From NCBI RefSeq assembly GCF_000147715.2, contig NC_017934.1, positions 248,001-312,000 of the forward strand: DNA of 64,000 bases. Reading direction: 5' to 3'. The notes beneath the pieces are model-generated. The model was not told the origin of the DNA. It saw nothing but the letters and a program-made list of their open reading frames with translations, and did not search any database. A program made the translations under genes and the position numbers. The DNA is from Mesotoga prima MesG1.Ag.4.2 (GTDB lineage Bacteria; Thermotogota; Thermotogae; Petrotogales; Kosmotogaceae). Each line of letters opens with the position of its first letter. The first letter of the stretch is position 1. Shown one piece after another: positions 20,401 through 29,274 of this stretch.

Positions 20401-21742
20401 ACTGGATGGCGATAATGGCTTTGGTTACTATTATCCAGCTAAATACTACTGGGGATCCATAAAAGTCTGCCTTCCGTCCAATCTCGACTGCGAAGACTTC
20501 GTAGCAACTATCACAGCAGTGCAGACATGTAAGCCTGACATCGATGAACCAGAGACCTACACTTCTGTTGATGACGATAATGCTCTTATCGACAGAAAGG
20601 CGCCAGAGATTCTCACGTTCGATTGGTTGACCGTTCCGACTGCTTGCGCTACGGAAGCAACCGTAACAATAGAGGCATACGACGGTTCATTCATTGGCAA
20701 GAGTTCTGTGGATGCTTACATCGAAGGTGAAATGGTATATGAAGACGGAGAGGTGGTCCCATTCGGCGGAGAGACAGTTCTTCTGACAATTGACCCAGTG
20801 ACTGGTATTGCAACAGGTACTTACTGGAACACATATGATCAGATTAACTGCGCAACAATAGTAGCAACGCTAACTGTTGGTGATATTTGCTGCGATGGTG
20901 TAGATCCGAATCTGTCTGTTCAGAGACTTGAGATCGACATCGACAACGTAAAACCCAATGTGAATGATTTCTACTTCGCATCCGAAGCTAACTCTAGTGA
21001 TGAGTTGTCAGATGTTTCCGGTGATGGATGGACAATGGATGTAGATGAGACTACTCATGCTTCGTTGACAGCGTGTGGCACTGACTTCGTTTACCTTTAC
21101 TGGGATGCGGACGACATTACAGGAGACTCTACTGGCTGCTATGCAGGTGTAGAGATCCTCATGGAGCATGGCGATGGAACAGTAGATGTATTTGAGTCCC
21201 CCGCAGCGACTGGAACAGTTAAGTGGGAGTTTGGCGAAGTTGCAGGTGATACATTGCTGGCAACGATTACAGCACAGCAGGAAAACGGGTGCCTGGAAAG
21301 CGATCCTGCGACCGTAAGCGCTTACGTGAGCAATGTTGGACCGCAGTTTGTTGCGCTCCGCTTCCAAGTTCCTTACGATCCGCCACTCGCTCCTCCAGTT
21401 CTTGGTACCATTTGGGTTGACTTCAACGTCCCAATTGACACTTCAGAAGCAACCGCCAACATCTGGAGATGGGACGACCTGAGCGAAACATGGATGCTTG
21501 AGACGTATGTTGATGGAAATCCATGGATATGGGATAAAGGCATCACTGGTGACGATAATGTAGACTTGAAGAGAGCACAGTTAGTAAACGTTGATGGCAC
21601 TATCGGTTATCCCATAGTTCTTGATGGACTTTACAAGCTGGAGCTTTACTCGATTAAGTCTGTAGCTGGGGCTTGTGAGGGAATATACATCGATCCGCTT
21701 GTGCGAACAGGTACTGGACGAATTACAGCTCCTGAGTTTTGA
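17453..21742 (+). CDS. Giant cysteine-rich Ig-like surface lipoprotein
   Basis: About 1429 residues. The GTG at 17453 is chosen because it sits 6 nt after AGGGGGTG; the GTG at 17444 overlaps that site. The lipobox is FMLTGC. Two InlB-type repeats (to about residue 185) are followed by a long run of six or more Ig-like units. Each opens with paired cysteines (for example ECDCDATT, CVGTDCDLCEA, CVEPETCDATF) and holds a W-x-F...DC...TATI-x-A strand pair, closing in FDVDNVPPELD-type linkers. A dense cluster (CEPCTCAPCTPC) lies near residue 430. The many evenly placed cysteines suggest disulfides or metal binding outside the cell. No enzyme domain was seen. It is monocistronic, with its own promoter and terminator. 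It may be a major sheath (toga) or adhesion protein; that role is inference. Confidence 0.75.
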   Translation: MAKKLLKLTTLLAILLLVFMLTGCPKPPVEYTLTIEKTGSGDGTVNADPEPNTSGKYTAGTDVTLTAEADAGSQFVKWIIGETEETGNPLVVKMDADKTVEAVFEEVTGVQFTLTVAKAGDGDGTVTPPVGPHEYDEGKVVTLIAEADENSVFDKWVVDGVEFEDATVIATMTKDILATAHFDPKPDVLPEIILEWTLGDLMVLGAPCAAPEDGLGFQYLVGDSDSSLTEASWSIVKGEEVVYGPIAIPSSRFYNSWTGAITAAMLGADPVGGIYSLTMTATKTGGISKTEKIDFYVHTDEAAIDGVDFAGEIVLFEGTAILTGDEATLEATITLDSKVRVRIYAYEGEWDCECVDNALLYDGFLTREASSTEKETFELDLTKLKSGVNYDKLRIIVYNEICGTMPCNYCPDDEKDIDLVFDKTVTLDCEPCTCAPCTPCWNGEFNPGVRIMNLLFKDSDFFDVSATINGETIPATLIEAPVEDGDDLVIRAIIREEDFPELAGDALLIWTVTTVTGQSVVVECDEDFDFIPPEVDILLECDCDATTTVVPILFTDEAGLKEANVWFGESVSGLIKKVTFDATPTGESTTTFTSGFTSGWEFPATGMIYDVIATIELDPAKIVSPTLGGSYTVYADAEDTSCNISDVAMETCAIDFVAPTITYFGLDCVGTDCDLCEATQTTLVWHIRDVNFDYAEISVNYGNLCSDGQCGNTFITESKDGTVLWEFPFADCREITATIKAVDDCENESSKTIKFDVDNVPPELDLEWCVEPETCDATFARFSWTMDDPCTPTVYFDTWIPIGELDYVVMENGKEVLYPYTPDGTTTKSGIIQWSWENCFFDCTELTIFAEAVDFRCENSTEASLTTDVALDFLPPEAHLFLGESQAKYAWEAYENETNIGSPDCDATCLWVNWIVFEDCLESIEIWSNYPSVCETGGTGEYLEDEYLLFAWPEMNAPTGSGWRWYSCGDENETAATIQAAEGLDGDNGFGYYYPAKYYWGSIKVCLPSNLDCEDFVATITAVQTCKPDIDEPETYTSVDDDNALIDRKAPEILTFDWLTVPTACATEATVTIEAYDGSFIGKSSVDAYIEGEMVYEDGEVVPFGGETVLLTIDPVTGIATGTYWNTYDQINCATIVATLTVGDICCDGVDPNLSVQRLEIDIDNVKPNVNDFYFASEANSSDELSDVSGDGWTMDVDETTHASLTACGTDFVYLYWDADDITGDSTGCYAGVEILMEHGDGTVDVFESPAATGTVKWEFGEVAGDTLLATITAQQENGCLESDPATVSAYVSNVGPQFVALRFQVPYDPPLAPPVLGTIWVDFNVPIDTSEATANIWRWDDLSETWMLETYVDGNPWIWDKGITGDDNVDLKRAQLVNVDGTIGYPIVLDGLYKLELYSIKSVAGACEGIYIDPLVRTGTGRITAPEF

Positions 21743-21764
21743 TTAATAGGATTTTGCTCTAGAC

Positions 21765-21799
21765 AAATGGAGACCCTCTTTAGCGAGGGTCTCCATTTT
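21765..21799 (+). terminator. Strong intrinsic terminator
   Basis: A perfect 14-bp stem, AAATGGAGACCCTC (21765-21778) with GAGGGTCTCCATTT (21785-21798), has a six-base loop and an ATTTTG tail, 23 nt after the stop at 21742. Confidence 0.9.
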
Positions 21800-21989
21800 G
21801 TATGGTATTGGAATGGAGCGGAGCTTTGACAATGTGCCGACTAGGAAGATACGGTATTTCAAAAAAGAAGTTTTTCTAGTTTTCGCTTGAATATAATCAA
21901 GAGTTCGTAGGCGACAAGAGAGCCTACCTGTATTCAGAAGTATTGTATAATTGATTGTCTCTAATCCTTAAGATAGGGGGATTCCGGAC

Positions 21990-24839
21990 TTGAATTCAAA
22001 ATCATTTTGTCTAATGGTATTGTGTGTTGTTTCAGTAGTGTTGTCAGGATGCTTTGGGGGTTTTTTGGCACCGCTGAATCTCGAGATTCCTGATCAAAGG
22101 ATACTTGCAGGGGAAGCTTTGCACTTGAACCTCAAGCAGTTTGTCGATTGCAAAGAGAGCGACGATCTTGTTTTCCGAATTGTCTCTGGAGTCGGCATTA
22201 TCTGCGAAGATGTTTACAGTTATCTCCCCGCTTTGGATGAGAGCGGGCTGTACGAGGTTCAGATATCCGTGAATGACAGCAAAGATAGAGAATCGAGTTG
22301 CGTTTTCGAGATCATGGTTGACCCCATTTATTGCGATATCACTTTGAACGCTTCACCCCTTGAAGGCGGAGTTATATCTGGAGGAGGGATCTTTCAATAC
22401 GGAGACATGGATACGGTTCAAGCAACTCCAAGTCAAGGATATAGTTTCACGGGATGGTATGAGGGAAACGACTGTTTGGCTTCGACGACTACGTTCACCT
22501 TCTTTGTAGAAAGAGACGCGACATTAGTGGCTTGCTTCTTTGAGGAGAAATATCACGTCATTAGAGAAGTAAATGGAAATGGGAGCATTGAAATATCTCC
22601 CGATAAAGAGACATACTCTTTTGGAGAGAAGATTGTATTGACAGCCCATCCCTCTTATGGCTGGAAGTTTTCGGAATGGGTGGTTGATGGTAATCGCTTT
22701 ACCGATGAATCGATCGTAGTAGTAGTGGACGGTGACAAATCAGTATGTGCATCATTTGAACGAGAAGAGTTTGCTCTAAACATCTCGATAAGTGGAAATG
22801 GTAGCGTCTCCTGTTCACCTGCCTCTTCCGGTTGTGTATATGAGTATGAGACGCTTGTAGAGATTATGTCTATACCATCCGCAGGATGGGAATTTGAGAT
22901 GTGGCAAGGAGATCTAGACGGATTAGATAATCCGGGAAAAATTATCATGGACTCGGAGAAACACGTGACAGCTGTTTTCGTCAAAAGGGAGTATCTGGTC
23001 GAGGTTACTGCGGACCCACCTGCCGGGGGAGTAGTCGAAGGTGGTGGTTGTTATTTTAGTGGAAGCGAAGTTGAGATTGTGGCGGTTCCAAATTCCGGAT
23101 ATCGGTTCAAGGAGTGGAGCGAAAATGGTGCAACGTTCTCTAGAGAAAACAAGATAAATATAATAGTATTGCGCAATTTCGAGCTTACTGCGCATTTTGA
23201 GGTGGATAATGCCGTTCCTGTCGTCGAAAAGCTCAATGGTCCCGAAGGAAAGGTTGAGAAAAGCAAGGTAGGGTTTGTGTGGAATGGAACTGACCCCGAT
23301 GGGTTTATTGAAAGATATGAGTACAGAGAAGATGGAGGAGACTGGATAGACATTGGCACCAAGACTTATTTCAACTGGAGCGGGTACTCGGAGGGGCCGC
23401 ACACCTTTGAAGTAAGAGCCCGGGACAATCAAGGCGCTTATTCCGAGACGGTAGGCTGGAGTTTCGTTTACGTTCCTGCTTATACTGAACAAGGGGCATT
23501 CAAAGTAGCAAACTCATGGGGAACTGGCGGGTGGGAAAGCATTCCTGATGGGTTCATATTCATTACGTATGAAGCTATGAAGCAGAATGAAGTTCTTTGT
23601 TTTGTTTTGGATCCCAGAGACAACTATGAGCCCAGGGCGATTGCTGTCTTCGAAATCTCTCATCCACTGAGAGAAGAATGCAAGATCTGGGTAGGGGTAG
23701 GTGATCCAGCTAATCCGTTAAAACTCAAGAGCTTCGATGATTTCTATTATCGTGGTGGTGGTTGGCCGTATCCAGCCAACAAGATGGTCCTTGATATCAC
23801 CGAGTTGTTGCCATTCGATGAGAACATAGTTTTTCTCAAAGTCTTTGATGGAGGTTCAATGTCTACCGGAGTTATAGGTCATTTCTCCGTCGAGGTATAT
23901 GACAACTATCCTTCTGGATCTCCTGTTCAGGTATTCTCTGCTGTCGAGACTCCAAAGGATACTATGAACGGTTCGTATGTTAGCGTAAGCATAAACGATG
24001 TCTCGGTCTCATCTACGAGTATTGGCTGTTCCTTTGCATCTCCAGGACTCCCGACTTCTCTTCTTTTGAAAATGAAGGAGACGCTTGGGACCTATGAAGA
24101 AGGTGTCGACTACAACGAGATAATCGAAGGACATGGAACAGGTTTGAGGCCTCCATCGGAAGAAGAATGGCGAGCGATCGAGAGTTCTTGGCATGAAATT
24201 GAGGGCTTTTCACCTCAAGACGGACTGCCTTATTTAGTTGACCATTCAAGCTCGGTGTACTTTCCACCTATAGGAAATCAAGGAAGCGAAGGTTCTTGTG
24301 TCGCCTTCTCTCTGGGTTACTATACATCGACATTCTATGAGGCCCGTGACAGAAACTGGAATCTCTCTGGGGCTGCCTGGGAGGGGGGCTTCTATGGGGC
24401 TCCTTCAGACTCATATCAAGACAGAATATTCAGCCCTGATTTTGTCTATCACCAGATAAATGGAGGTAGAGACACGGGCTGTTCATATGTTGATGCGATA
24501 AATCTCATCGCTAGACTTGGAATATGTAGCTGGAGAAGGATGCCATACAGTGTAAGCGATCACACCTCATGGCCATTAGAGAATGCTTGGAGGGAGGCAC
24601 CAAGGTATAGAAGCCGCAATGAGACTGTGGGAGTGGTTTCTGTCGAGGATGATGAGGATATCAATGCCCTCAAGTTATACATTAGCTCGGGCTATTTGAT
24701 CTCGATTTCAATAGATGCCAGCAAGTATGCTTATCTGACGGCAAACGATGTGTGGAACACGAAAAACTATACGAACCCAAACACAAATCACGCAAATACT
24801 ATCGTGGGATATGACGACACTTTTGACGGCACCGAGTAG
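21990..24839 (+). CDS. Surface lipoprotein with InlB repeats and a circularly permuted papain-like (C1) peptidase domain
   Basis: 949 residues with a TTG start 9 nt after AGATAGGGGG. The lipobox is VLSGC. It contains a cadherin-like domain (about 30-110), four InlB-type repeats (about 112-405) and a fibronectin-like domain (about 408-490). The rest resembles a C1 cysteine peptidase in rearranged order. The NSWG motif with Asn508 comes first (in GAFKVANSWG). The Gln764/Cys770 motif (PPIGNQGSEGSCVAFS) and His934 (NHANTIVGYDD) follow, 15 residues before the stop. Gln and Cys are six residues apart, as in papain (Gln19/Cys25). All catalytic-type residues are present, so activity is plausible after permutation. 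The sequence after the stop does not continue the domain. Predicted role: surface thiol protease or a peptidase-fold binding protein. Confidence 0.75.
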   Translation: MNSKSFCLMVLCVVSVVLSGCFGGFLAPLNLEIPDQRILAGEALHLNLKQFVDCKESDDLVFRIVSGVGIICEDVYSYLPALDESGLYEVQISVNDSKDRESSCVFEIMVDPIYCDITLNASPLEGGVISGGGIFQYGDMDTVQATPSQGYSFTGWYEGNDCLASTTTFTFFVERDATLVACFFEEKYHVIREVNGNGSIEISPDKETYSFGEKIVLTAHPSYGWKFSEWVVDGNRFTDESIVVVVDGDKSVCASFEREEFALNISISGNGSVSCSPASSGCVYEYETLVEIMSIPSAGWEFEMWQGDLDGLDNPGKIIMDSEKHVTAVFVKREYLVEVTADPPAGGVVEGGGCYFSGSEVEIVAVPNSGYRFKEWSENGATFSRENKINIIVLRNFELTAHFEVDNAVPVVEKLNGPEGKVEKSKVGFVWNGTDPDGFIERYEYREDGGDWIDIGTKTYFNWSGYSEGPHTFEVRARDNQGAYSETVGWSFVYVPAYTEQGAFKVANSWGTGGWESIPDGFIFITYEAMKQNEVLCFVLDPRDNYEPRAIAVFEISHPLREECKIWVGVGDPANPLKLKSFDDFYYRGGGWPYPANKMVLDITELLPFDENIVFLKVFDGGSMSTGVIGHFSVEVYDNYPSGSPVQVFSAVETPKDTMNGSYVSVSINDVSVSSTSIGCSFASPGLPTSLLLKMKETLGTYEEGVDYNEIIEGHGTGLRPPSEEEWRAIESSWHEIEGFSPQDGLPYLVDHSSSVYFPPIGNQGSEGSCVAFSLGYYTSTFYEARDRNWNLSGAAWEGGFYGAPSDSYQDRIFSPDFVYHQINGGRDTGCSYVDAINLIARLGICSWRRMPYSVSDHTSWPLENAWREAPRYRSRNETVGVVSVEDDEDINALKLYISSGYLISISIDASKYAYLTANDVWNTKNYTNPNTNHANTIVGYDDTFDGTE

Positions 24840-25204
24840 AAATTCGAAAAGTTTCTCTTTGAAGATTTCTGAGTGTCTTGGCTCATTCCTGAATACTTTA
24901 GGAACTAGCGATGCCTCTCGCTGAGATTATTTGGAACCTGAGAAAAAATAAGTTTTCCAGGTAATAGTCTGGTTGTATCAGTCTAGATCACAGGGCTTTG
25001 TTCCGGGTTTTAAGATTGCTGGTTTTTTGGGCGATTACTTGAGCGTGATTCTACACAGAACCTGACAGCTTAGAAGAATGATTCAGTACATTTAGCAGAC
25101 AGATACAATCTTCGCAAATCCTATTCCGTACAAATCCGAAGGTCATTGTGAGTATAATCACAAACATGATATAATCTTTTAAAGTCCCTCAAGGAGTGAT
25201 GCTC
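24840..25204. other. 365-bp intergenic region
   Basis: No gene was seen. It ends with the promoter at 25146-25175 and the AAGGAG ribosome binding site at 25191-25196. Translating past the stop at 24839 gives no missing peptidase sequence. Confidence 0.5.
25146..25175 (+). promoter_or_regulatory. Promoter for the beta-helix lipoprotein gene
   Basis: TTGTGA (25146-25151), an 18-bp spacer, then a perfect TATAAT (25170-25175). The likely start codon is 30 nt further on, behind AAGGAG. Confidence 0.55.
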
Positions 25205-27010
25205 ATGCTTGACCGCAAGTCCCTTAAAAGTGTTTGCCTAGTCTTCTTTGTCCTGATTTTGATAGCGTTTTCTTCGTGCAGCGGCTCGAAACCGCCTGAG
25301 ATTGTCATTCCTGATCAGAGCGTGAGACAGTATCAATTGCTTCAAGTTGATCTTTCAAGCTTTGTTTCAGACAGCGAGAGCGACCTCCTATTTTCTCTGC
25401 AGGAAGGTCCGGGAAGAATTGTGGGATCAGTCTATGAGCTTGTGCCCGAATCAGATCTGTCTGGTCGTGCTCGGGTTTCACTTCTGATAAGAGACAATAA
25501 AGGTAATGACTTCAGCTCGGCTTTCTTCGTGAACATTTTTGAAGGGCAGCTTCCTGACAATTCAAAAGCAAGACTGGATTTCGTTGTTCCTCAACAGTAT
25601 GCTGAAGTGGGGGATGTTATTAGATTGGGCCTCCCTGGATTTAGATTGGCGTCTGATGATCTGGAGTTTGAGATTATTGAAGCTAATGCTTCTCTGAATG
25701 CGTTTGTAGAGGACGGAGTACTTACTCTTAAGCCGTCAGACGACGCTGTCGGTGAGGATGCTTTGCTAATAAGGGCATCTGATGGTGAGGATTCAGTCGA
25801 ATTCAAAGTACCCTATTTTGTTAGAAGAAGAAATCTTTCCCCAACTCTCAGTATAGGTGATCAGTCTGTTGTCGAGGGGGACTCTGTGAGGGTTGATCTT
25901 TCCCAGTTTGCAAGGGATCCCGATGGTGAGATCGTGAAATATGAGGTCCTCGGCGGGCCGGGAACGGTTAGCGACGAAGGTATATACATACTGACCGCCC
26001 CTTACGGATCGAGCGGAACGCATACAGTAACAGTAGAGGTAGAGGATGACAGGGGAGGTCTTGGTCGCGGATCATTCAGAGTGCATGTAATGCCTGCAGA
26101 CTCATCTGAGAGGAGGACGCTCATCGTTGGGGGCGAGGAAGCCCTGTACACTTCGATTCAGGCTGCGATTGATCAGTCAAGGGACGGCGATGTCGTGCTT
26201 GTAATGCCCGGTGAATACTGTGAAAACCTGATCCTTGACAAGGCAATAGAGCTTAGAGGATCATCCCGAGACAGTGTCTTACTGAGAGGTCAAAATCAGA
26301 ATGCTCCTGTAATAATGGTCAGGACGGGGAATGGGTTCATGATTTCTGGAATGACTGTTGAAAGCAACTTAACAACGATTCAGGTTTCAAGAATCACCGG
26401 GACAATAGTTGACTGTCATGTTGTGGGCGGTCGCTTTGCTGTTTCATATAGCAGTATTGACAGTTCTACTCTAATAGTAAAGAATTGCTCATTCTCCTCT
26501 CTGCCTGATGCTGAAGGGGAAATAAACTCTCGATTGACTGGTCTTTATGCATACGGCAGCGGGAGCGTAAGAATTGAAGGGTGTGATTTTATCAGATCGG
26601 GTACGGGTATATATATTACAAATGACGTCAAATACGAGATTGTCGAAAGTGTCTTCAGGGAGAACAGAATAGCTGTTTCTGTTGCTGGCAATACTAACGG
26701 GCATATTTCCAATAATAAGTTCACAGGGAATGTTGAAAATGGTCTGCTTATTAGTTCAGTTGGAGTCACTGAAGTGAGTAACAATATGTTCTATAAAAAT
26801 GTTATTCACGGACTCGACCTATATTTGAGTATGTGCACGGACTGTGGTTGTGGTGGGAAGGTTTTCAAGGGCACTGTAACTGGTGGGGGAAATATTTTTG
26901 ATAGCACGGAAGGAATCTGCCCGCAGAGCCATACGTGGCCTGAGAATTTCTACGTGGTTGATGAGCTTCTAGGAAGGTCTGCAACAGAGATGAATCAGGG
27001 GTCGGATTGA
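25205..27010 (+). CDS. Lipoprotein with cadherin-like domains and a right-handed beta-helix
   Basis: About 601 residues. The ATG at 25205 lies 8 nt after AAGGAG; the GTG at 25196 and ATG at 25199 are too close to that site. The lipobox is AFSSC. Three cadherin/Ig-like segments follow (PEIVIPDQSVRQYQLLQVDLSSF near the start; SIGDQSVVEGDSVRVDLSQF near residue 215). From about residue 305 (YTSIQAAIDQSRDGDVVLVMPGEY) to about 560 is a pectate-lyase/NosD-type beta-helix with repeated N-x-F and G-I-x-I turns. No catalytic set is evident, so a polysaccharide-binding or lyase role is open. A CTDCGCGG cluster occurs near residue 545. It is followed after one base by the thioredoxin/CcdA gene, probably as an operon. 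Confidence 0.75.
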   Translation: MLDRKSLKSVCLVFFVLILIAFSSCSGSKPPEIVIPDQSVRQYQLLQVDLSSFVSDSESDLLFSLQEGPGRIVGSVYELVPESDLSGRARVSLLIRDNKGNDFSSAFFVNIFEGQLPDNSKARLDFVVPQQYAEVGDVIRLGLPGFRLASDDLEFEIIEANASLNAFVEDGVLTLKPSDDAVGEDALLIRASDGEDSVEFKVPYFVRRRNLSPTLSIGDQSVVEGDSVRVDLSQFARDPDGEIVKYEVLGGPGTVSDEGIYILTAPYGSSGTHTVTVEVEDDRGGLGRGSFRVHVMPADSSERRTLIVGGEEALYTSIQAAIDQSRDGDVVLVMPGEYCENLILDKAIELRGSSRDSVLLRGQNQNAPVIMVRTGNGFMISGMTVESNLTTIQVSRITGTIVDCHVVGGRFAVSYSSIDSSTLIVKNCSFSSLPDAEGEINSRLTGLYAYGSGSVRIEGCDFIRSGTGIYITNDVKYEIVESVFRENRIAVSVAGNTNGHISNNKFTGNVENGLLISSVGVTEVSNNMFYKNVIHGLDLYLSMCTDCGCGGKVFKGTVTGGGNIFDSTEGICPQSHTWPENFYVVDELLGRSATEMNQGSD

Positions 27011-27011
27011 A

Positions 27012-28187
27012 TTGTCTAAGATCGCGTTTGGCAGATGGCTAGCAATCCTTGCAGTCTTGACGTTTCTCTCAGCCAACTGTGTGGGAGCGATCGAGATAGA
27101 CTTTTTCGGGGTTGCGACATGTCAGGAATGTTTTGAAGCCGAGATGATGATCGAGAGCCTTAAGTATGAAGTAGAGGATGAGGTTGTTCTCAACAAGTTC
27201 ATGCTTAGCGAGGCAGAGAATCAGGAGCTCAAGCTGAAGTACGCGAAGGTGTACGGGGTATCTGAAAGTGAACTCGATCTTTACCCAATGATATTCATTG
27301 GAAAAGATGCCTTTACCCCGTTAAATACCACTCCTGACAGTGTGCTGGAAAGTATGATCAACTACTCTCAGGAAGAGCGAGAAACAAAACTTCGGGAGAT
27401 AGAGGCCCTAGGTGATGATGTCACCCACAGGCTGAACGATAGATACGAGCAGTTCAGCCTCTTCGTCGTTCTCGGGGCCGGTCTGATTGACGGAATAAAT
27501 CCGTGTGCGTTTGTTGTTCTCATTTTCCTTGTCTCGTATCTTTATTACGTTGGAAGAGGGAGAAACGAGATTCTAATTGCGGGAATATTCTTTGCCGTGG
27601 GGATCTTTGCGGCCTATCTCGCCATGGGAACCGGTCTTCTGGGAGCTGTGGGATACGTCGAGAGCATTTCCAAGGTGTTCCAGCTAATCTTCTATCCCGC
27701 TATGGCTATCTTCACAGGGCTACTCGCCGTACTTTCGGTCGTTGATTTCTACAGGATGAGATACAGGAACAAGAAGGCGATCCTTGAGCTTACTCCTGGT
27801 TTGAAAAAGAAGACACACGAGATTATTAGAAAGAACGCGAGGGCGAAGACCATATGGATCGCATCGCTCGTAACTGGAATTCTCGTTTCTTTTGTAGAGT
27901 TCATGTGCACCGGTCAGGTTTACCTTCCCACGATCGTCTATATCATAAACAGCTCCGGCGTAACTGGAAGGGCGCTGGGATTCCTTGTTGCTTACAATCT
28001 AGGCTTCACAGTTCCGATAATTGCAATCACGCTGATAGCTTACTTCAGCTCGTCGACGAAGAGGATTCAGGAGTTCATGACGTCCACGCAGGCCGCAGCG
28101 AAGATAAAACTGCTAATGGGAGCTCTGTTCACAGTTTTCTTCGTAATAATGCTAAATATCACCCTGAAGACGTTTAGTCTGATATGA
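27012..28187 (+). CDS. Thioredoxin-like domain fused to a CcdA/DsbD-type membrane electron carrier
   Basis: 391 residues with a TTG start one base after the preceding stop. A signal/TM segment is followed by a thioredoxin/glutaredoxin-like domain with the CxxC pair C37-C40 (VATCQEC). Around six TM helices follow from residue ~150, with the conserved cysteines C165 (DGINPCAF) and C299 (FMCTGQVYLPT) that relay electrons in CcdA/DsbD proteins. The family moves reducing equivalents from cytoplasmic thioredoxin across the membrane to exported partners. Here the N-terminal CxxC domain would be the outward acceptor. The neighbourhood of cysteine-rich surface proteins suggests disulfide reduction or isomerisation there, which is inference. 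No cytochrome c genes are in the window. Confidence 0.8.
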   Translation: MSKIAFGRWLAILAVLTFLSANCVGAIEIDFFGVATCQECFEAEMMIESLKYEVEDEVVLNKFMLSEAENQELKLKYAKVYGVSESELDLYPMIFIGKDAFTPLNTTPDSVLESMINYSQEERETKLREIEALGDDVTHRLNDRYEQFSLFVVLGAGLIDGINPCAFVVLIFLVSYLYYVGRGRNEILIAGIFFAVGIFAAYLAMGTGLLGAVGYVESISKVFQLIFYPAMAIFTGLLAVLSVVDFYRMRYRNKKAILELTPGLKKKTHEIIRKNARAKTIWIASLVTGILVSFVEFMCTGQVYLPTIVYIINSSGVTGRALGFLVAYNLGFTVPIIAITLIAYFSSSTKRIQEFMTSTQAAAKIKLLMGALFTVFFVIMLNITLKTFSLI

Positions 28188-28305
28188 TCTAGATAACCAT
28201 ACGGATCCCGTATAGATTGAAGAGATTCTGATCTCAAACGTTGGTGAGCATTAGATCTTTTTCTAAGCAGAACAGATTGTCTACACTTCTTGCGAAGATT
28301 CAACT

Positions 28306-28337
28306 ATGAAAAAACAAGGGGCATTTTGCCCCTTGTT
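28306..28337 (-). terminator. Intrinsic terminator of rpsB
   Basis: An 11-bp perfect stem (AACAAGGGGCA at 28313-28323, TGCCCCTTGTT at 28327-28337) with a three-base loop. On the minus strand it is followed by a run of T, as expected for rpsB transcription. It may also stop plus-strand readthrough from 28187. Confidence 0.85.
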
Positions 28338-28382
28338 CAAAATGATCATGATCGATTTCTCAGCAGAAACCTACCGACTGTA

Positions 28383-29195
28383 TTATTCGTCGTCCTCTTC
28401 GTCGTCAGAGACATCTTCAAGGTCCTCTAAAGAAGTATCGTCTTCCTCGCTGGAAACTTTAACGGCTTCTTCTTCGGTAGTCACTTTCTTCGATTCGATT
28501 GCAGCCGCTTCGAGGCCCTCGCGACCCTCGAGGATTGCGTCTGCCATCGTATGTACTATTAGCTGGATCGCTCTTATGGCATCGTCGTTTCCCGGGATGA
28601 TGAAGTCGATTACGTCAGGGTCGCAATTAGTATCAGCGATTCCGATTACTTTTATTCCCAGTTTGTTTGCTTCGGCGACGGCAATCTCTTCCTGTTTCGG
28701 ATCAACGATGAAGATAACGTCGGGAAGCTTCTGCATTTCCTTGACACCGCTGAGGTTTTTTCTCAGTTTGTCGAGTCTCTTGTTTATCATGCTCTGCTCT
28801 TTCTTAGGCAGGGCAGAAAGCTTTCCAGACTCTTCCATTTCTTCGAAGTTCTTCAGAGCTTCGATTCTTTTCTTTATCGTGGTGAAGTTCGTTAAAAGAC
28901 CACCGAGCCAGCGGTTGTTTACGTAGAAAGAGTCGCATCTCTTGGCTTCTTCCTCGACGATCTGCTGAGCCTGTCTTTTCGTACCTACGAACAAGAAGGT
29001 AGCCCCTTCCTGAGCGGAGTTTCTGACGAAGTCGTAGGCCTCTTCGATGAGCTTCAAGGTCTTCTGTAAGTCTACGATGTAGATACCCTTTCTTTCACCG
29101 TAAATGTAGGGTTTCATCTTGGGGTTCCATCTTCTCGTCCTATGTCCGAAGTGAACTCCGGCCTCGAGAAGCTGCTTCATTGATACTACCGACAC
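28383..29195 (-). CDS. rpsB: 30S ribosomal protein S2
   Basis: The N-terminal [26 protein letters not shown], the FVGTKRQAQ motif and the [19 protein letters not shown] segment identify S2. The GTG at 29195 is chosen over the longer ATG at 29234: GGAGGTG lies 5 nt before it, and S2 proteins normally begin just before this [11 protein letters not shown] motif. The product is about 270 residues with a strongly acidic C-terminal tail (poly D/E after residue ~240). It binds the 16S rRNA head/body junction and recruits S1-type function in the small subunit. rpsB is usually followed by tsf, but here a terminator comes directly after it. The minus-strand gene before it is rsfS. Confidence 0.95.
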   Translation of the reverse strand: MSVVSMKQLLEAGVHFGHRTRRWNPKMKPYIYGERKGIYIVDLQKTLKLIEEAYDFVRNSAQEGATFLFVGTKRQAQQIVEEEAKRCDSFYVNNRWLGGLLTNFTTIKKRIEALKNFEEMEESGKLSALPKKEQSMINKRLDKLRKNLSGVKEMQKLPDVIFIVDPKQEEIAVAEANKLGIKVIGIADTNCDPDVIDFIIPGNDDAIRAIQLIVHTMADAILEGREGLEAAAIESKKVTTEEEAVKVSSEEDDTSLEDLEDVSDDEEDDE

Positions 29196-29274
29196 AAATA
29201 CACCTCCGTTTTGGTTTTCCTCCGGCTTCGCCATCGATCGACCCCCGCAATGAGGGCACCGGGACCGAATGCGA

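Noticed and set aside
1-28190. CRISPR-like interpretation of the repeats in the surface genes
   Set aside because: Repeats are in-frame coding modules of 35-240 bp within open frames, with no short, evenly spaced repeat-spacer pattern.
28199-28213. Small inverted repeat ATACGG-ATC-CCGTAT after 28187
   Set aside because: Six-bp arms with a three-base loop and no T-run; too weak to call a terminator or operator.
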